Of a stretch of DNA of 64,000 nt, positions 34,266 to 43,362 are shown piece by piece. The notes beneath the pieces were generated by a model. That model had not been told where the DNA came from. It did not search any database and saw only the letters and a program-made list of their open reading frames with translations. The DNA is from Clostridiales bacterium (lineage in GTDB: Bacteria > Bacillota > Clostridia > Saccharofermentanales > Saccharofermentanaceae): contig JAFVDI010000013.1 in assembly GCA_017478485.1 (NCBI GenBank), forward strand, positions 1 to 64,000, in the 5' to 3' direction. The position numbers and the translations under genes were made by a program. The stretch's first letter is position 1, and every line of letters starts with the position of its first letter.

Positions 34266-35348
34266 TTACTGCATGTACTTTTCGCCTTCGAGCTGTGCCT
34301 CTTTGACTCTCTTGGTCAGAGGATTTTCGAAGTCGAAAAGCCAGCCCGGATCGACGTCATTTTCCCAGCGGTAAAGGCCGGTCTTAAGAGATCCGTCCTT
34401 TGCGGAAATGCGTACCCACCCGATGGTGTTGAGTCTCGTTCCCGCGGGAACGCGCTGCAGGAGCTTGCCGTCTCCGCTCATTATCTCAGCCGTGGCCGTG
34501 TCATGGCTGAAGCCGTCAAGATAAACATCGTAGCCTTTGAGGCGTGATGTGATGGTGTCATAAGTCCAGGGAGCCGCAGTCGGGTCGTTTCCGATATGGC
34601 CCATCAGGACGACATAGTTCGCGCCCTGTGCTTTTGCGGCATCGATCGCTTCCTGAGCCGCCTTAACGATGGCATCGCCGTTCTCATCGCCCATGAATCC
34701 GTAGATGTAATTTCCGTCTTTGTCCTGGAATGCTTCCGCAGGACCGAGCGTCAGGGCCTTGGGAGTCGTAATGCCTACAAAAGCGATCTTCTTTCCGCAG
34801 ACTTCCCTGATCGTATAGGGCTTTAAGACATGCTTGCCGTTCTTTACGAAGTTGCAGCTGATATATTCGAAATTGGCCTTTCTGACTATCTCATAGAAGC
34901 GCTCCATTCCGTAATGGAACTCGTGCTCGCCCGGGATCGCGACATCGTAGCCCAGGTCGTTCATGATGTTGATCATGACTTCGCCTCTGGAGTTAAATGC
35001 CATAGGCGTACCCTGAATAGCGTCTCCATCATCAACGAGAAGGACCGTGTCGCCCTTAAGTTCAAGCTGATATCTGACCTCATAAACGCCGCCGAAAGAA
35101 AAACCTCTGTCAAAGCTGCCGTGGATGTCGCCGGTCATGAGGATGACTATGTCTCCGTTGGGCTCTACATCGGGCCTTGCATGAAGTGAGGGCGTATTGG
35201 AAGGAACCAGCGGAGCATCCATAATGGAAGTCTCCGAGGTGGTGGCAGTCGTAACGATGGAAGGAACCGAGGGCTCCTGTCCGCGCGAGCAAGCACCGAT
35301 AAGGAGCGTACAGGCGAGTATTAATGCTGAAAGCGCTTTCTTTTTAAT
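34266..35348 (-). CDS. Calcineurin-like 5'-nucleotidase lipoprotein, start codon unclear
   Basis: The enzymatic part has MTGDIHGSF (metal-binding DxH), VLLVDDGDAIQGTP, GEHEFHYGMERF, FVGITTPKAL and LMGHIGND, matching the bacterial 5'-nucleotidase/UshA metallophosphatase domain. ATG at 35222 would give 318 residues without a leader. However the same frame continues upstream and encodes KKKALSALILACTLLIGACS, a perfect lipoprotein signal. No ATG, GTG or TTG lies in frame ahead of it; ATT at 35348 or ATC at 35357 are the nearest. Either a rare start codon or a sequence error is implied. GHEF/GNHE is altered to GEHE. Confidence 0.75.
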   Translation of the reverse strand: MKKKALSALILACTLLIGACSRGQEPSVPSIVTTATTSETSIMDAPLVPSNTPSLHARPDVEPNGDIVILMTGDIHGSFDRGFSFGGVYEVRYQLELKGDTVLLVDDGDAIQGTPMAFNSRGEVMINIMNDLGYDVAIPGEHEFHYGMERFYEIVRKANFEYISCNFVKNGKHVLKPYTIREVCGKKIAFVGITTPKALTLGPAEAFQDKDGNYIYGFMGDENGDAIVKAAQEAIDAAKAQGANYVVLMGHIGNDPTAAPWTYDTITSRLKGYDVYLDGFSHDTATAEIMSGDGKLLQRVPAGTRLNTIGWVRISAKDGSLKTGLYRWENDVDPGWLFDFENPLTKRVKEAQLEGEKYMQ

Positions 35349-35510
35349 AAACTTGATCCAACTTTCTATATGATTTCTGCTCTCGGCGTCATTTTGACTG
35401 TCCTATTATACATTATCCGAAAAACCGAATTTAATAAAATTTTAAGGTTTTTTCCACTTTTGATTTAATGTTTTGTCCGTTAGTATGATATCGCAAGGGG
35501 GACCTAAGGT

Positions 35511-36206
35511 ATGTACAACATTCTGATCTGCGACGATGAACAGGATATCATCAACGCTCTTAAGATCTATCTTTCAAATCCGGAATACAGTTTTCTCGAA
35601 GCAACGAACGGCCGCGCTGCCGTGGAAGCTGTTGAATCAAACGACGTTCACCTCATCCTGATGGACATCATGATGCCCGGAATGGACGGAATCTCCGCGA
35701 TGGTGAAGATCCGCGAGATCTCCAACGTCCCGGTCATCCTCCTGACAGCGAAAAGCGAAGACGCCGACAAGATAATGGGTCTTAACTCAGGCGCAGACGA
35801 TTACGTCACAAAACCTTTCAACCCCAACGAAGTAGTAGCCCGTGTGCGTTCTCAGCTGAGGCGCTACACCCAGCTCGGTTCAGGCACACCGGTCAGCCAA
35901 GTGATCACGATCGGCGGTCTCGAACTCAACGATACGGAAAAGACCGTCAGACTTGACGGCGATGACCTGGCCTTAAGGCCAAAGGAATACGACATCTTAA
36001 AGCTTCTGATGGGGAATCCGGGTAAAGTTTTCTCGACCAAGGAAATCTACAGACTCGTTTGGAAGGATTCCCCCGCCGGAAGCAGCGAGAACACCGTTGC
36101 CGTACACATCAGACACCTCAGGGAAAAGATCGAGATCAACCCCAACGAGCCCCGCTACCTGAAGGTCATTTGGGGCCAGGGCTACAAGATTGAAAAGGAC
36201 AAATGA
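35511..36206 (+). CDS. OmpR-family response regulator
   Basis: 231 residues. The receiver domain has DDEQD (9-13), phosphorylated Asp in LILMDIMMPG (about 51) and Lys in VTKPF. The C-terminal winged helix has DLALRPKEYDILKLLMGNPG and ENTVAVHIRHLREKIE. The ATG follows AAGGGGGGACCTAAGGT. It overlaps the coding start region of the histidine kinase by sharing the sequence AAGGACAAATGA, so the pair is coupled. Confidence 0.95.
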   Translation: MYNILICDDEQDIINALKIYLSNPEYSFLEATNGRAAVEAVESNDVHLILMDIMMPGMDGISAMVKIREISNVPVILLTAKSEDADKIMGLNSGADDYVTKPFNPNEVVARVRSQLRRYTQLGSGTPVSQVITIGGLELNDTEKTVRLDGDDLALRPKEYDILKLLMGNPGKVFSTKEIYRLVWKDSPAGSSENTVAVHIRHLREKIEINPNEPRYLKVIWGQGYKIEKDK

Positions 36207-36207
36207 A

Positions 36208-38199
36208 ATGGAAGAAAATAACAAACTCATTCCTACAGAGAACATCGAAACTGCAGAAGACACGGCATCACCCGTGTCACATCCCATAAAGAAGCTCCCG
36301 CTGACGCACAGCCTCCCGGCCAAGGTCGCGGCCTTCATCCTGACGATAATTGCCGCTGCCGTTGCATGCGTGTCCATCGCGGTCTGTGCAATGCTGGTCA
36401 CTTCGAACCATCAGGTCTACACTGTCCCGAAGGACGAAATGAAAAGAATGATGTACGAGAACGAGGCCTGCAACAACGCCAGAAACGTCTTATCACTCTT
36501 TCGCGATACCGATATCGACAGCCCGACAGAAAGCGCTTATGCATTTGTCGACATGAGGAACGTTGCCTCCATGACAATCGAGTTCTCATCTGACCTGTCA
36601 TTCAAGAACTGGTCTTTTACATCATCAGTCAAGGAACCCGGCGACATGAAGTTCACCTTCATGTTCTACGATTTCGGAGACGGCTTCGTAGAGAGATCCT
36701 CTTCAGTTGTCCTGGGCGCGAAAAGCTCTGCAAAAGTGACCGTGGTCCTTGCAAAGAACTTTACCTCATCAGACAGGTATTCGATGGATTCAATGATCCT
36801 CGACGTGTTGTACGCTCTGCGCTACGTGATCTTCGTCATCGCCGTGATCACCGTTATCATGGCGATCGCAGGCTTTATCTTTCTCATGTGCGCATCCGGC
36901 AGACACCAGACCTCCGACAAGCCCGAGGCAAGCTTCGGCACGAAGATCCCATTCGACCTTCTTGCAGCAGGAACACTCCTGTTCTTCGGATTCTTCCCTG
37001 CGGTGATACTCAGTAACATCGAGCGCGACTCATTCGAGATCATCGTCGTCGGCATCTTCATGACCGCATTGCTGGCAGCAGGCCTCGGCCTCTGCATGAG
37101 CTTCGCCACAAGGGTCAAGCTGGGCGGCTGGTGGAAGAACACCGTCATCTACATGATCGTCCACGGCATCTGGAAGGGCATCAAAGGCCTTTTCAAGCTG
37201 TTTTTCAAGATGCCTCTCGTCTGGAAGACTTCGCTCATCGCAGCCTTCATTTTCCTGCTTGATCTTATTTTCGTTGGCTTTGCCGATGATCCCGAAAAGG
37301 TCATCTACATCTTCATCCGCTCCGTCCTTCTTTTCCCTGCCCTCATCTACCTTGCCCTGATGCTCAGAAAACTCCTTAACGGCAGCAAGGCCATGGCGGA
37401 GGGCAACATCGACAAGCAGGTCAGCACAAAGGGCATGTTCGGCGATTTCAAACAGGCCGCCAATAACCTCAACAGCATCGGCAAGGGCATGTCCCTCGCA
37501 GTCGAGGAGCGCACCAAGAGCGAACGCATGAAGACCGAGCTCATCACGAACGTTTCGCACGACATCAAGACGCCTCTGACGTCCATCATCAACTACTCCG
37601 ACCTGATCTCCAAGGAGCCCGCCGGCAGCGAAAAGATCGCCGAATACGCCGAGGTCCTCCACCGCCAGAGCGAAAAGCTCAAGCGCCTCATCGACGACCT
37701 CGTCGAGACCTCCAAGGCCACCACCGGCAACCTCGAAGTGATCCTTGCTCCCTGCTCCGTCAACGAGCTCCTGAGCCAGGCTGAAGGCGAGTACGAACAG
37801 AAGATGGAATCAGCCGGACTCACCCTCGTATCCGTCATCCCCGAAAAGAGCATCTCGATCATGGCAGACGGCCGCCGTTTGTGGAGGGTTTTCGATAACC
37901 TGTTAAACAATGCCTGCAAGTATGCGCTCTCCGGAACACGTGTCTACATGTCACTCGAGGAGCGGGGCAGCGACGCAGTCATCACATTCAAGAACACTTC
38001 CCGCGAAGCCCTGAACATCTCGGCCGACGAGCTCATGGAAAGGTTCGTCAGAGGCGACAAGTCCAGAAACAGCGGCACGGAAGGCAACGGCCTTGGCCTT
38101 GCGATCGCCAGGAGCCTCACCGAACTTCAGAACGGCAAGCTCGAACTCTTTATCGACGGCGACCTTTTCAAGGCCGAGATCAGATTTCCTCTAATCTGA
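36208..38199 (+). CDS. Sensor histidine kinase
   Basis: About 663 residues. An N-terminal cytoplasmic Pro/Thr region is followed by several membrane helices: one at about 40-65, an exported sensor part of about 130 residues and then about six more helices to about 395. A HAMP-like linker precedes the H-box (LITNVSHDIKTPLTSIINYS). The N-box (LWRVFDNLLNNACKYA) and G-box (GTEGNGLGLAIARS) are complete. The start at 36208 follows AAGGACAAATGAA. It partners the response regulator directly upstream; the stimulus is unknown. Confidence 0.93.
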   Translation: MEENNKLIPTENIETAEDTASPVSHPIKKLPLTHSLPAKVAAFILTIIAAAVACVSIAVCAMLVTSNHQVYTVPKDEMKRMMYENEACNNARNVLSLFRDTDIDSPTESAYAFVDMRNVASMTIEFSSDLSFKNWSFTSSVKEPGDMKFTFMFYDFGDGFVERSSSVVLGAKSSAKVTVVLAKNFTSSDRYSMDSMILDVLYALRYVIFVIAVITVIMAIAGFIFLMCASGRHQTSDKPEASFGTKIPFDLLAAGTLLFFGFFPAVILSNIERDSFEIIVVGIFMTALLAAGLGLCMSFATRVKLGGWWKNTVIYMIVHGIWKGIKGLFKLFFKMPLVWKTSLIAAFIFLLDLIFVGFADDPEKVIYIFIRSVLLFPALIYLALMLRKLLNGSKAMAEGNIDKQVSTKGMFGDFKQAANNLNSIGKGMSLAVEERTKSERMKTELITNVSHDIKTPLTSIINYSDLISKEPAGSEKIAEYAEVLHRQSEKLKRLIDDLVETSKATTGNLEVILAPCSVNELLSQAEGEYEQKMESAGLTLVSVIPEKSISIMADGRRLWRVFDNLLNNACKYALSGTRVYMSLEERGSDAVITFKNTSREALNISADELMERFVRGDKSRNSGTEGNGLGLAIARSLTELQNGKLELFIDGDLFKAEIRFPLI

Positions 38200-38292
38200 C
38201 TCAAATTTCCGCAAATTTAAATGATATAATGGCAGCGGTCCTCCACGGGCCGTTGTTCTATTTGGAAAAAAGCATTCACTAAGGAGTCATCT

Positions 38293-38703
38293 ATGTCACA
38301 GTTACTCAGAATCAAGTGTCCCTCATGCGGCCAGGTCGTTGACATTCAGGCGAGCGGCGCTCCCTGCACAAAGTGCAAAACACCCCTCATCCTTCCCGAG
38401 GAAGGCGTTCTCCAGCTCTACCGTATGGGCAATCCCCTCGGCATGGCAGTAGGTTTCGGCGTATATCTCAACGACATCCCCATGGGCCACCTCGCTAACG
38501 CAGAGTCCATCAGGATCCCCGTAGGCTACGGCCATTACAAGGTCACATTCTCCCAGGGCATGAGCAGAAAGTGCCAGGCTGCAGAAGTCGACATCACACC
38601 TGAGAACAGGTTCGCTTACGTTAAGGTCCACATCAAGCCGGGCTTCTTCACCAACACACTCGTTGCCGAGCAGACAACCGCTGACCAGATGCCCCCGCTC
38701 TAA
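38293..38703 (+). CDS. Zinc-ribbon protein with beta-sandwich domain
   Basis: 136 residues. CPSCGQ and CTKCKT near the N-terminus form a zinc ribbon. Residues about 45-115 are beta-rich with YLNDIPMGHLANAESIRIPVGYGHYKVTF, similar to PEGA or DUF2846-like sandwiches. No signal peptide. A good ribosome site (AAGGAG) and a strong terminator flank it. Function unknown. Confidence 0.7.
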   Translation: MSQLLRIKCPSCGQVVDIQASGAPCTKCKTPLILPEEGVLQLYRMGNPLGMAVGFGVYLNDIPMGHLANAESIRIPVGYGHYKVTFSQGMSRKCQAAEVDITPENRFAYVKVHIKPGFFTNTLVAEQTTADQMPPL

Positions 38704-38724
38704 AGAGCATTCAGACCAAAGATC

Positions 38725-38752
38725 AAAGAGCTGCTGTGGCAGCTCTTTTTTT
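38725..38752 (+). terminator. Terminator
   Basis: AGAGCTGC-TGTG-GCAGCTCT stem followed by a run of T. Confidence 0.92.
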
Positions 38753-38784
38753 GTTTCTTTTCGGGAAAACGAACACTTTGAATG

Positions 38785-38812
38785 CCATCTGTCGCTTAAT
38801 CGACAGATTGGC
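38785..38812. repeat. Unexplained hairpin upstream of the PLP lipoprotein gene
   Basis: GCCATCTGTCG pairs with CGACAGATTGGC across CTTAAT, with one bulged T. No T-run follows, so it is not an ordinary terminator. Confidence 0.5.
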
Positions 38813-38922
38813 CTCAGATTATCTATGTTATTTGGTTTGGCGTGATGCAATACTGGCGTTATCTGAAAAAACAACAAACTGCTGACGGCTTTTCGCCGTA
38901 ACATGCAGTCCAGGAGGGGAAA

Positions 38923-40440
38923 ATGAAAAAGGGACTCATAAAGACCACATCATTAACGCTTGCTCTCGGAATGAGCATTGCGTGCTTTGCTTCGTGCGCC
39001 AAGACAGAAGGCAACGCCATACCTGCTCCTTCGACTGAAGCAACCGCAGCATCTTCAGCTGTTCCATCTGAAACATCTTCCGCTGACAGCCGGTCTGAAA
39101 CAAAGGTTACCTATACAATTGACAACATCCGCGGGTTCATAGTCGGCGTTGACGATCCCGTCGAACTTCCTGACGGCTCAAAGAAAGTCATGGTGAACTT
39201 TGACAACGCGGCAACAACTCCGGCTCTTAAACCCGTAATGGAAGAGGTTGACTCAAAACTCAAGACATACGGTTCGATCGGAAGAGGCTTTTCTGCGAAG
39301 TCAAACATTTCCACGGAGATATATGAGAATACAAGAGACAAAGTCTTAAGCTTCGTAAACTGCTCGTACCCTGAATACACTTGCGTATATGTAAACAGCA
39401 CGACTGACGGCCTCAACAAGCTCGCTTCAGCACTCATTACGAGCAAGAACGACATCGTCCTCGCAACCCGCATGGAGCATCACTCGAACGATCTTTCCTG
39501 GCGAAACCGCTGCAAGGTCATCTACGCCGATGTTGATGATCAGGGACGCATCAAGTATGACGAGATCGAAAAGCTGCTCAAGAAGAACAAGGTCAAGTAC
39601 GTAACCGTCACGGCCGCTTCCAACGTAACCGGCTATGTTACAGACGTTCACCGCATCGCAAAGATGGCTCACAAGCACGGGGCAAAGATAATCGTTGACG
39701 GCGCCCAGATCGTAGCACACAAGTCTTTCTCGATGACCGGAAACACGCCCGACGAAAACATCGATTTCTTCGTTTTCTCCGCTCACAAGATGTATTCACC
39801 TTACGGCGGCGGCGCGATAGTCGGCCTTACGGATGAGCTTGGCAAGCATATGCCGAAATTCTACGGCGGCGGAATAGTCGACATCGTAACCGATAACACG
39901 GTAACTTATACGGACGCACCTCATCTTTATGAGGCAGGTTCCCCGAATTACCCCGGCGTTGTAGGCCTCGGAAAGTCGATCGACGTTCTCAACGAAGTCG
40001 GTTTCGAAAGCATCTCCGCTCACGAGCAGAAACTCATGAAGAAGATGATCGACGGCCTCAAGCAGCGCAAAAACGTTGTCATTTACGGCGATATCGATGA
40101 CATCAGCGACAGAGTCGGTGTCATTACATTCAAATTTACCGATATCAATTCAGCTCTCCTTGCAACCAAACTTGCAAACGCCGGAGCAGGCACACGCAGA
40201 GGCGCTTTCTGTGCACATCCTTACGTTTGGAGGCTCATGGGCGTTTCCAATGAGCAGGCCAGGATATATGAGGGCTGCGACAGTGCCAAGACCCCCGGCA
40301 TGATCCGCGTAAGCTTCGGCATCTACAACACCGAGGAGGAAGTTGATGAATTCCTGAGACTTCTTGATCAGACCTTGGAGAACTACAGAAACACCAACCA
40401 TGAAGGAACCGACGAAGAAGATTTCGATCCTGCGTTCTGA
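38923..40440 (+). CDS. Exported lipoprotein with class V aminotransferase/cysteine desulfurase fold
   Basis: 505 residues. The N-terminus MKKGLIKTTSLTLALGMSI leads to lipobox FASC (Cys 25), then a Ser/Thr/Ala linker to about 62. From there the protein is a full-length SufS/Csd-like PLP enzyme: NFDNAATTPA, CVYVNSTTDGLN, HHSNDLSWR, VDGAQIVAHKS, PLP lysine K289 in FSAHKMYSPYGGG, and C430 in RRGAFCAHPYV at the place of the SufS active-site Cys. Such enzymes are normally cytoplasmic and provide sulfur from cysteine. AGGAGGGGAAA precedes the ATG. Export is predicted from sequence; substrate unknown. Confidence 0.85.
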   Translation: MKKGLIKTTSLTLALGMSIACFASCAKTEGNAIPAPSTEATAASSAVPSETSSADSRSETKVTYTIDNIRGFIVGVDDPVELPDGSKKVMVNFDNAATTPALKPVMEEVDSKLKTYGSIGRGFSAKSNISTEIYENTRDKVLSFVNCSYPEYTCVYVNSTTDGLNKLASALITSKNDIVLATRMEHHSNDLSWRNRCKVIYADVDDQGRIKYDEIEKLLKKNKVKYVTVTAASNVTGYVTDVHRIAKMAHKHGAKIIVDGAQIVAHKSFSMTGNTPDENIDFFVFSAHKMYSPYGGGAIVGLTDELGKHMPKFYGGGIVDIVTDNTVTYTDAPHLYEAGSPNYPGVVGLGKSIDVLNEVGFESISAHEQKLMKKMIDGLKQRKNVVIYGDIDDISDRVGVITFKFTDINSALLATKLANAGAGTRRGAFCAHPYVWRLMGVSNEQARIYEGCDSAKTPGMIRVSFGIYNTEEEVDEFLRLLDQTLENYRNTNHEGTDEEDFDPAF

Positions 40441-40457
40441 CGCTTTTCTGCTTGCGC

Positions 40458-40492
40458 CCGCCCCGCTCCGCTTACCCGCGGGGCGGTTTTTT
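40458..40492 (+). terminator. Terminator of the PLP lipoprotein gene
   Basis: CCGCCCCGC pairs with GCGGGGCGG and is followed by TTTTTT. Confidence 0.92.
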
Positions 40493-40512
40493 ATGGTCAG
40501 TTTTCACTGTGA

Positions 40513-40604
40513 CTTATAAAAAACTGCCCGAAAAAATCCAAAAAATTATAAGAATCGGCCATTTCTTATAATTTTTGCCTCGAAAAAACGTAAAATTTTA
40601 TAAG
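40513..40604. repeat. Intergenic repeat array B: two palindromes, exact 52-bp period
   Basis: CTTATAA starts at 40513 and 40565; its inverse TTATAAG starts at 40546 and 40598. Both steps are exactly 52 bp, and both intervening 26-nt loops share a central CGAAAAAA. The reverse complement TTTTTTCG also occurs in the array A loops. It lies between convergent terminators, like array A. Confidence 0.75.
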
Positions 40605-40651
40605 TCCCCGGCAACTGTGGGGCATCATGGGCCATGCATCCCATCTGCAAA

Positions 40652-40685
40652 TTAATAAGGCGCCCCGGCCATAAACCGAAGCGCC
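40652..40685 (-). terminator. Terminator of the DUF4097 operon
   Basis: On the reverse strand GGCGC..CGG pairs with CCG..GGCGCC, followed by TTATTAATTT. Confidence 0.7.
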
Positions 40686-40717
40686 GCATTGAAAAGTTAT
40701 AGGGGAAGGTTAAAAGC

Positions 40718-41722
40718 TTATATCTTGTTGATGCTTACATCGCCTGAAGATACCCTGATCGTCATCTCATTAGAGCCGTTTCCGTTAACGTAATCCTTGC
40801 CGTTCTTGGAAAAAGGCAGTTCGTAATTGAGCTCGCCGCTCGAAATGCGCGGATGAACGGTAAGGTCGGAATCCTCGGGGACGTAGATCTTTACGTATCC
40901 GGAGCTTGAGTGGATGTCTGAAGTCTTGGGAGCCTTGCCGAGCCTGAATTCATTGTGTCCGCTGGAGGCAGAAGACTTAAGGTCAGTGATCTCTTCGGCT
41001 TCAACGGAGATGTTGCCTGAACTTGCGTGAACGTCAACGGAAGCAGCCTTGCCGAGCAGAGCATCGATCGAACCTGAAGATGAGTTGATCTTTACTGAAT
41101 CAATGCTGCCCTTCTGTCTTACAGCTACACCGCCTGAAGATGAACTGATGTCGATGGACTTGCCGTCGCCTTCCTGAGCGAAATCGATCTTGCCGGAAGA
41201 CGCCTTGACCTCAGCTTCAGAGGCTGTGCATGAGAAGCCGACGTTGCCTGAAGAAGACCTTGCGATGAGCTTGTCCGTCTTGAATCCGGAGAAGTCCATG
41301 TTGCCTGATGAGACCTTAACGGTGAGGTTTTCGAGGGCCTGTGATCCGGGGACGGTGATCTCAAGGTCCTTTTCGATCTTGAAGAAAGAGATCTTGTTTG
41401 TTGAGGCGCAGAACCTTACATAGAGTGTGCTTCCGTCGACCCAGGTGTGAACCTTATGTTCCTCTGAAAGTGTTGTATTTGCAGTCTCCTTGATAGTGAC
41501 CTTGTCGGAATCGGTTCCCCTGAACTTAACGTCACCTGAAACATAGTCGATGTTGATCGTCGTGATCTTGTCCGTTATCTCGCGGTCGCCTGCAGTGTAC
41601 TTGTCTGCGTTGTCGTAATTGTATACGAAGAAGGTGAAGATCCCGCCCGAGCATCCGGTAAGACAAAGTGCAGATGTTGTGAGAAGTCCGAAAACAGCCT
41701 TAAGTAAATTATTTCTTTTCAT
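40718..41722 (-). CDS. DUF4097-family beta-helix lipoprotein
   Basis: 334 residues. A signal peptide ends LCLTGC, so it is a lipoprotein. The body consists of repeated turns with SSSG/SSGN motifs (KVSSGNMDFSG, ARSSSGNVGF, KASSGKIDF, NSSSGSIDAL, HSSSGYVKI), the DUF4097 right-handed beta pattern. It is the last gene of an operon with an ECF sigma factor and its anti-sigma factor, overlapping the latter by 14 nt. Similar trios act in envelope stress; here the role is inferred. Confidence 0.85.
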   Translation of the reverse strand: MKRNNLLKAVFGLLTTSALCLTGCSGGIFTFFVYNYDNADKYTAGDREITDKITTINIDYVSGDVKFRGTDSDKVTIKETANTTLSEEHKVHTWVDGSTLYVRFCASTNKISFFKIEKDLEITVPGSQALENLTVKVSSGNMDFSGFKTDKLIARSSSGNVGFSCTASEAEVKASSGKIDFAQEGDGKSIDISSSSGGVAVRQKGSIDSVKINSSSGSIDALLGKAASVDVHASSGNISVEAEEITDLKSSASSGHNEFRLGKAPKTSDIHSSSGYVKIYVPEDSDLTVHPRISSGELNYELPFSKNGKDYVNGNGSNEMTIRVSSGDVSINKI

Positions 41723-42671
41723 TCTTTTTTCCTCCCTTAAATAAAGCGATTAAAGCTCCGATGCCTGCAAGAAGCAGTCCGACAGATCCTAAGAGCACGA
41801 TCGGCAGCCACGGATCTGAGTAATAAGTAACGCCTGTGATGCTTGTGGTTCTTTCCGCCATTGATGCTGCGTGTGCCAGGATCCCGTTAAGTACGCAGGC
41901 AGATGTTATCGATAATCCGACCTTAACGAGTGCGTTTGCACGAAGGTATCTGCAGATCGCAAATACTGCCCAGCAAAGTCCCACGAGCGGAAGCGAGATC
42001 GCAGATGCGAGCGGGAAAAACTGAGCGGGGCCTGCGAAGATTCCGATGCAGATCATCATGAGGATAAACGTAACCGTGTAAGCTCCCATGATGGCGAGGC
42101 CCTTGTGTTTTCCGAGGTGCTCCCTGACGGGTCTTCTGAAGGCTATGAACGGCGCGAAAAGCATCGTCAGCCCGAAGAGCGAAGCAGATGCGGCTACGAA
42201 GAACCAGTTGCCGCCTGAATAGATGCAGCAGACTGCGAGGAGCAGCATCACGCTTGCCGTAAATGCCGTCATCGTCGTAAACATCCTGTTCTTGGACGCC
42301 ACGAGCGGCACAACGATCAGCGAAGCTGCCACGAGCATTGCCGCGAGCACGATGAAGAACCATGTGAGTCCTGCGCCTGTCGCTAAGTTGACTATGAGAC
42401 ATACCAGGATCGGCACCGAAAAGATCAGTCCGATTATGCTTCCTGCAAATGCGCTCTTTCTCTTGAAGAATTTCGCCTGGGAATCAATAACTTCGTTTTT
42501 CTCTTTAACGATCTCCTCATCTATCGAGACGTCGCTCATGTCACCATACAGTTTCTTGCATGAAGGACATTCGGCGAGGTGCTCTTCGACTATCTTTTTC
42601 GAAGATTCGCTGCATATGTCGTCTTTATATAACGGAAGAAGATCTGAGATCATATCGCAATCAAATTTCAT
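41709..42671 (-). CDS. Membrane-bound zf-HC2 anti-sigma factor
   Basis: 320 residues. The N-terminal zinc-binding anti-sigma domain has the HxxxCxxC pattern (EEHLAECPSCKKLYGD, about 27-42). About seven or eight membrane helices follow (from about 74), ending in a Lys-rich GGKKNEKK. It should hold the ECF sigma factor at the membrane until a signal arrives. It overlaps both neighbouring genes, as expected for a coupled operon. Confidence 0.88.
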   Translation of the reverse strand: MKFDCDMISDLLPLYKDDICSESSKKIVEEHLAECPSCKKLYGDMSDVSIDEEIVKEKNEVIDSQAKFFKRKSAFAGSIIGLIFSVPILVCLIVNLATGAGLTWFFIVLAAMLVAASLIVVPLVASKNRMFTTMTAFTASVMLLLAVCCIYSGGNWFFVAASASLFGLTMLFAPFIAFRRPVREHLGKHKGLAIMGAYTVTFILMMICIGIFAGPAQFFPLASAISLPLVGLCWAVFAICRYLRANALVKVGLSITSACVLNGILAHAASMAERTTSITGVTYYSDPWLPIVLLGSVGLLLAGIGALIALFKGGKKNEKK

Positions 42672-43155
42672 ATTCGTCCATCCTTTCCTTGATCTTTACT
42701 CTGGCTCTGTGATACGTTACCCGGGCCCAGGTCTCGGTCTTTCCGAAGATAGAACCGATCTCCGCGAATGACAGCTCGCCGAAGACCCTCAGCTGGAACA
42801 CTTCCTTATACGGTTCCTCCATTTGGTGGAGTATGCTGTGGATCCTGATGGATGTCTGCCTGTCCGAAAGCTTTTCCTCGATCGCTCTGTTCGTATCGGG
42901 GATCTCTTCGCTCAGTTCGTCATCCTGTCTCGCATAACGGCGCTTCTCATCAATGAAGATGTTTTTCGCGATAGCGCACAGCCACGTGTAACTGTCGCTG
43001 TCTCCCCTGAAGCTCTTCTCAGTTGATATCGCCCTGAAAAAAGTCTCCTGGGTTATCTCTTCGGCGTCGCCTCGATCCTTGGCGAGGGTCATCACGTAGG
43101 AGAAAACCTTCATGTAAAAGGCTTCATATAGCTTTTCAGCGGTTTTCTTATCCAC
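42661..43155 (-). CDS. ECF-type RNA polymerase sigma factor
   Basis: 164 residues. Region 2 (YEAFYMKVFSYVMTLAKDRGDAEEITQETFFRAI) and region 4 (YKEVFQLRVFGELSFAEIGSIFGKTETWARVTYHRAR) are complete. A basic link lies between. It is the first gene of the reverse sigma/anti-sigma/DUF4097 operon and probably controls its own promoter. The region upstream (43156-43435) has a TTACAATTA/TAATTGTAA palindrome but no promoter I can name. Confidence 0.93.
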   Translation of the reverse strand: MDKKTAEKLYEAFYMKVFSYVMTLAKDRGDAEEITQETFFRAISTEKSFRGDSDSYTWLCAIAKNIFIDEKRRYARQDDELSEEIPDTNRAIEEKLSDRQTSIRIHSILHQMEEPYKEVFQLRVFGELSFAEIGSIFGKTETWARVTYHRARVKIKERMDEYEI

Positions 43156-43327
43156 GTATCAAACAACCTTTCTCTTGTGATCTCACCTGTTAGACGGAGA
43201 TATATGAGATTCGTTACAAGAAAATTCGAATTTTATCGAAAATTTTTTCGAAAAGGGCGCGGGAATGTCTGAAACGCCCCATTTCACTTTATTTTAGCGT
43301 ACTAAATTATATTCCTTTATATAGCCA

Positions 43328-43362
43328 TTACAATTAATACTGCCTTCCGGAAGTAATTGTAA
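43328..43362. repeat. Inverted repeat in the 43.2-43.4 kb spacer
   Basis: TTACAATTA (43328-43336) and TAATTGTAA (43354-43362) flank CTTCCGGAAG, itself a palindrome. It may be a terminator remnant for 43436-44479 or an operator. Nearby, TTCGAA-type words occur three times at about 43228-43256. Confidence 0.4.
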
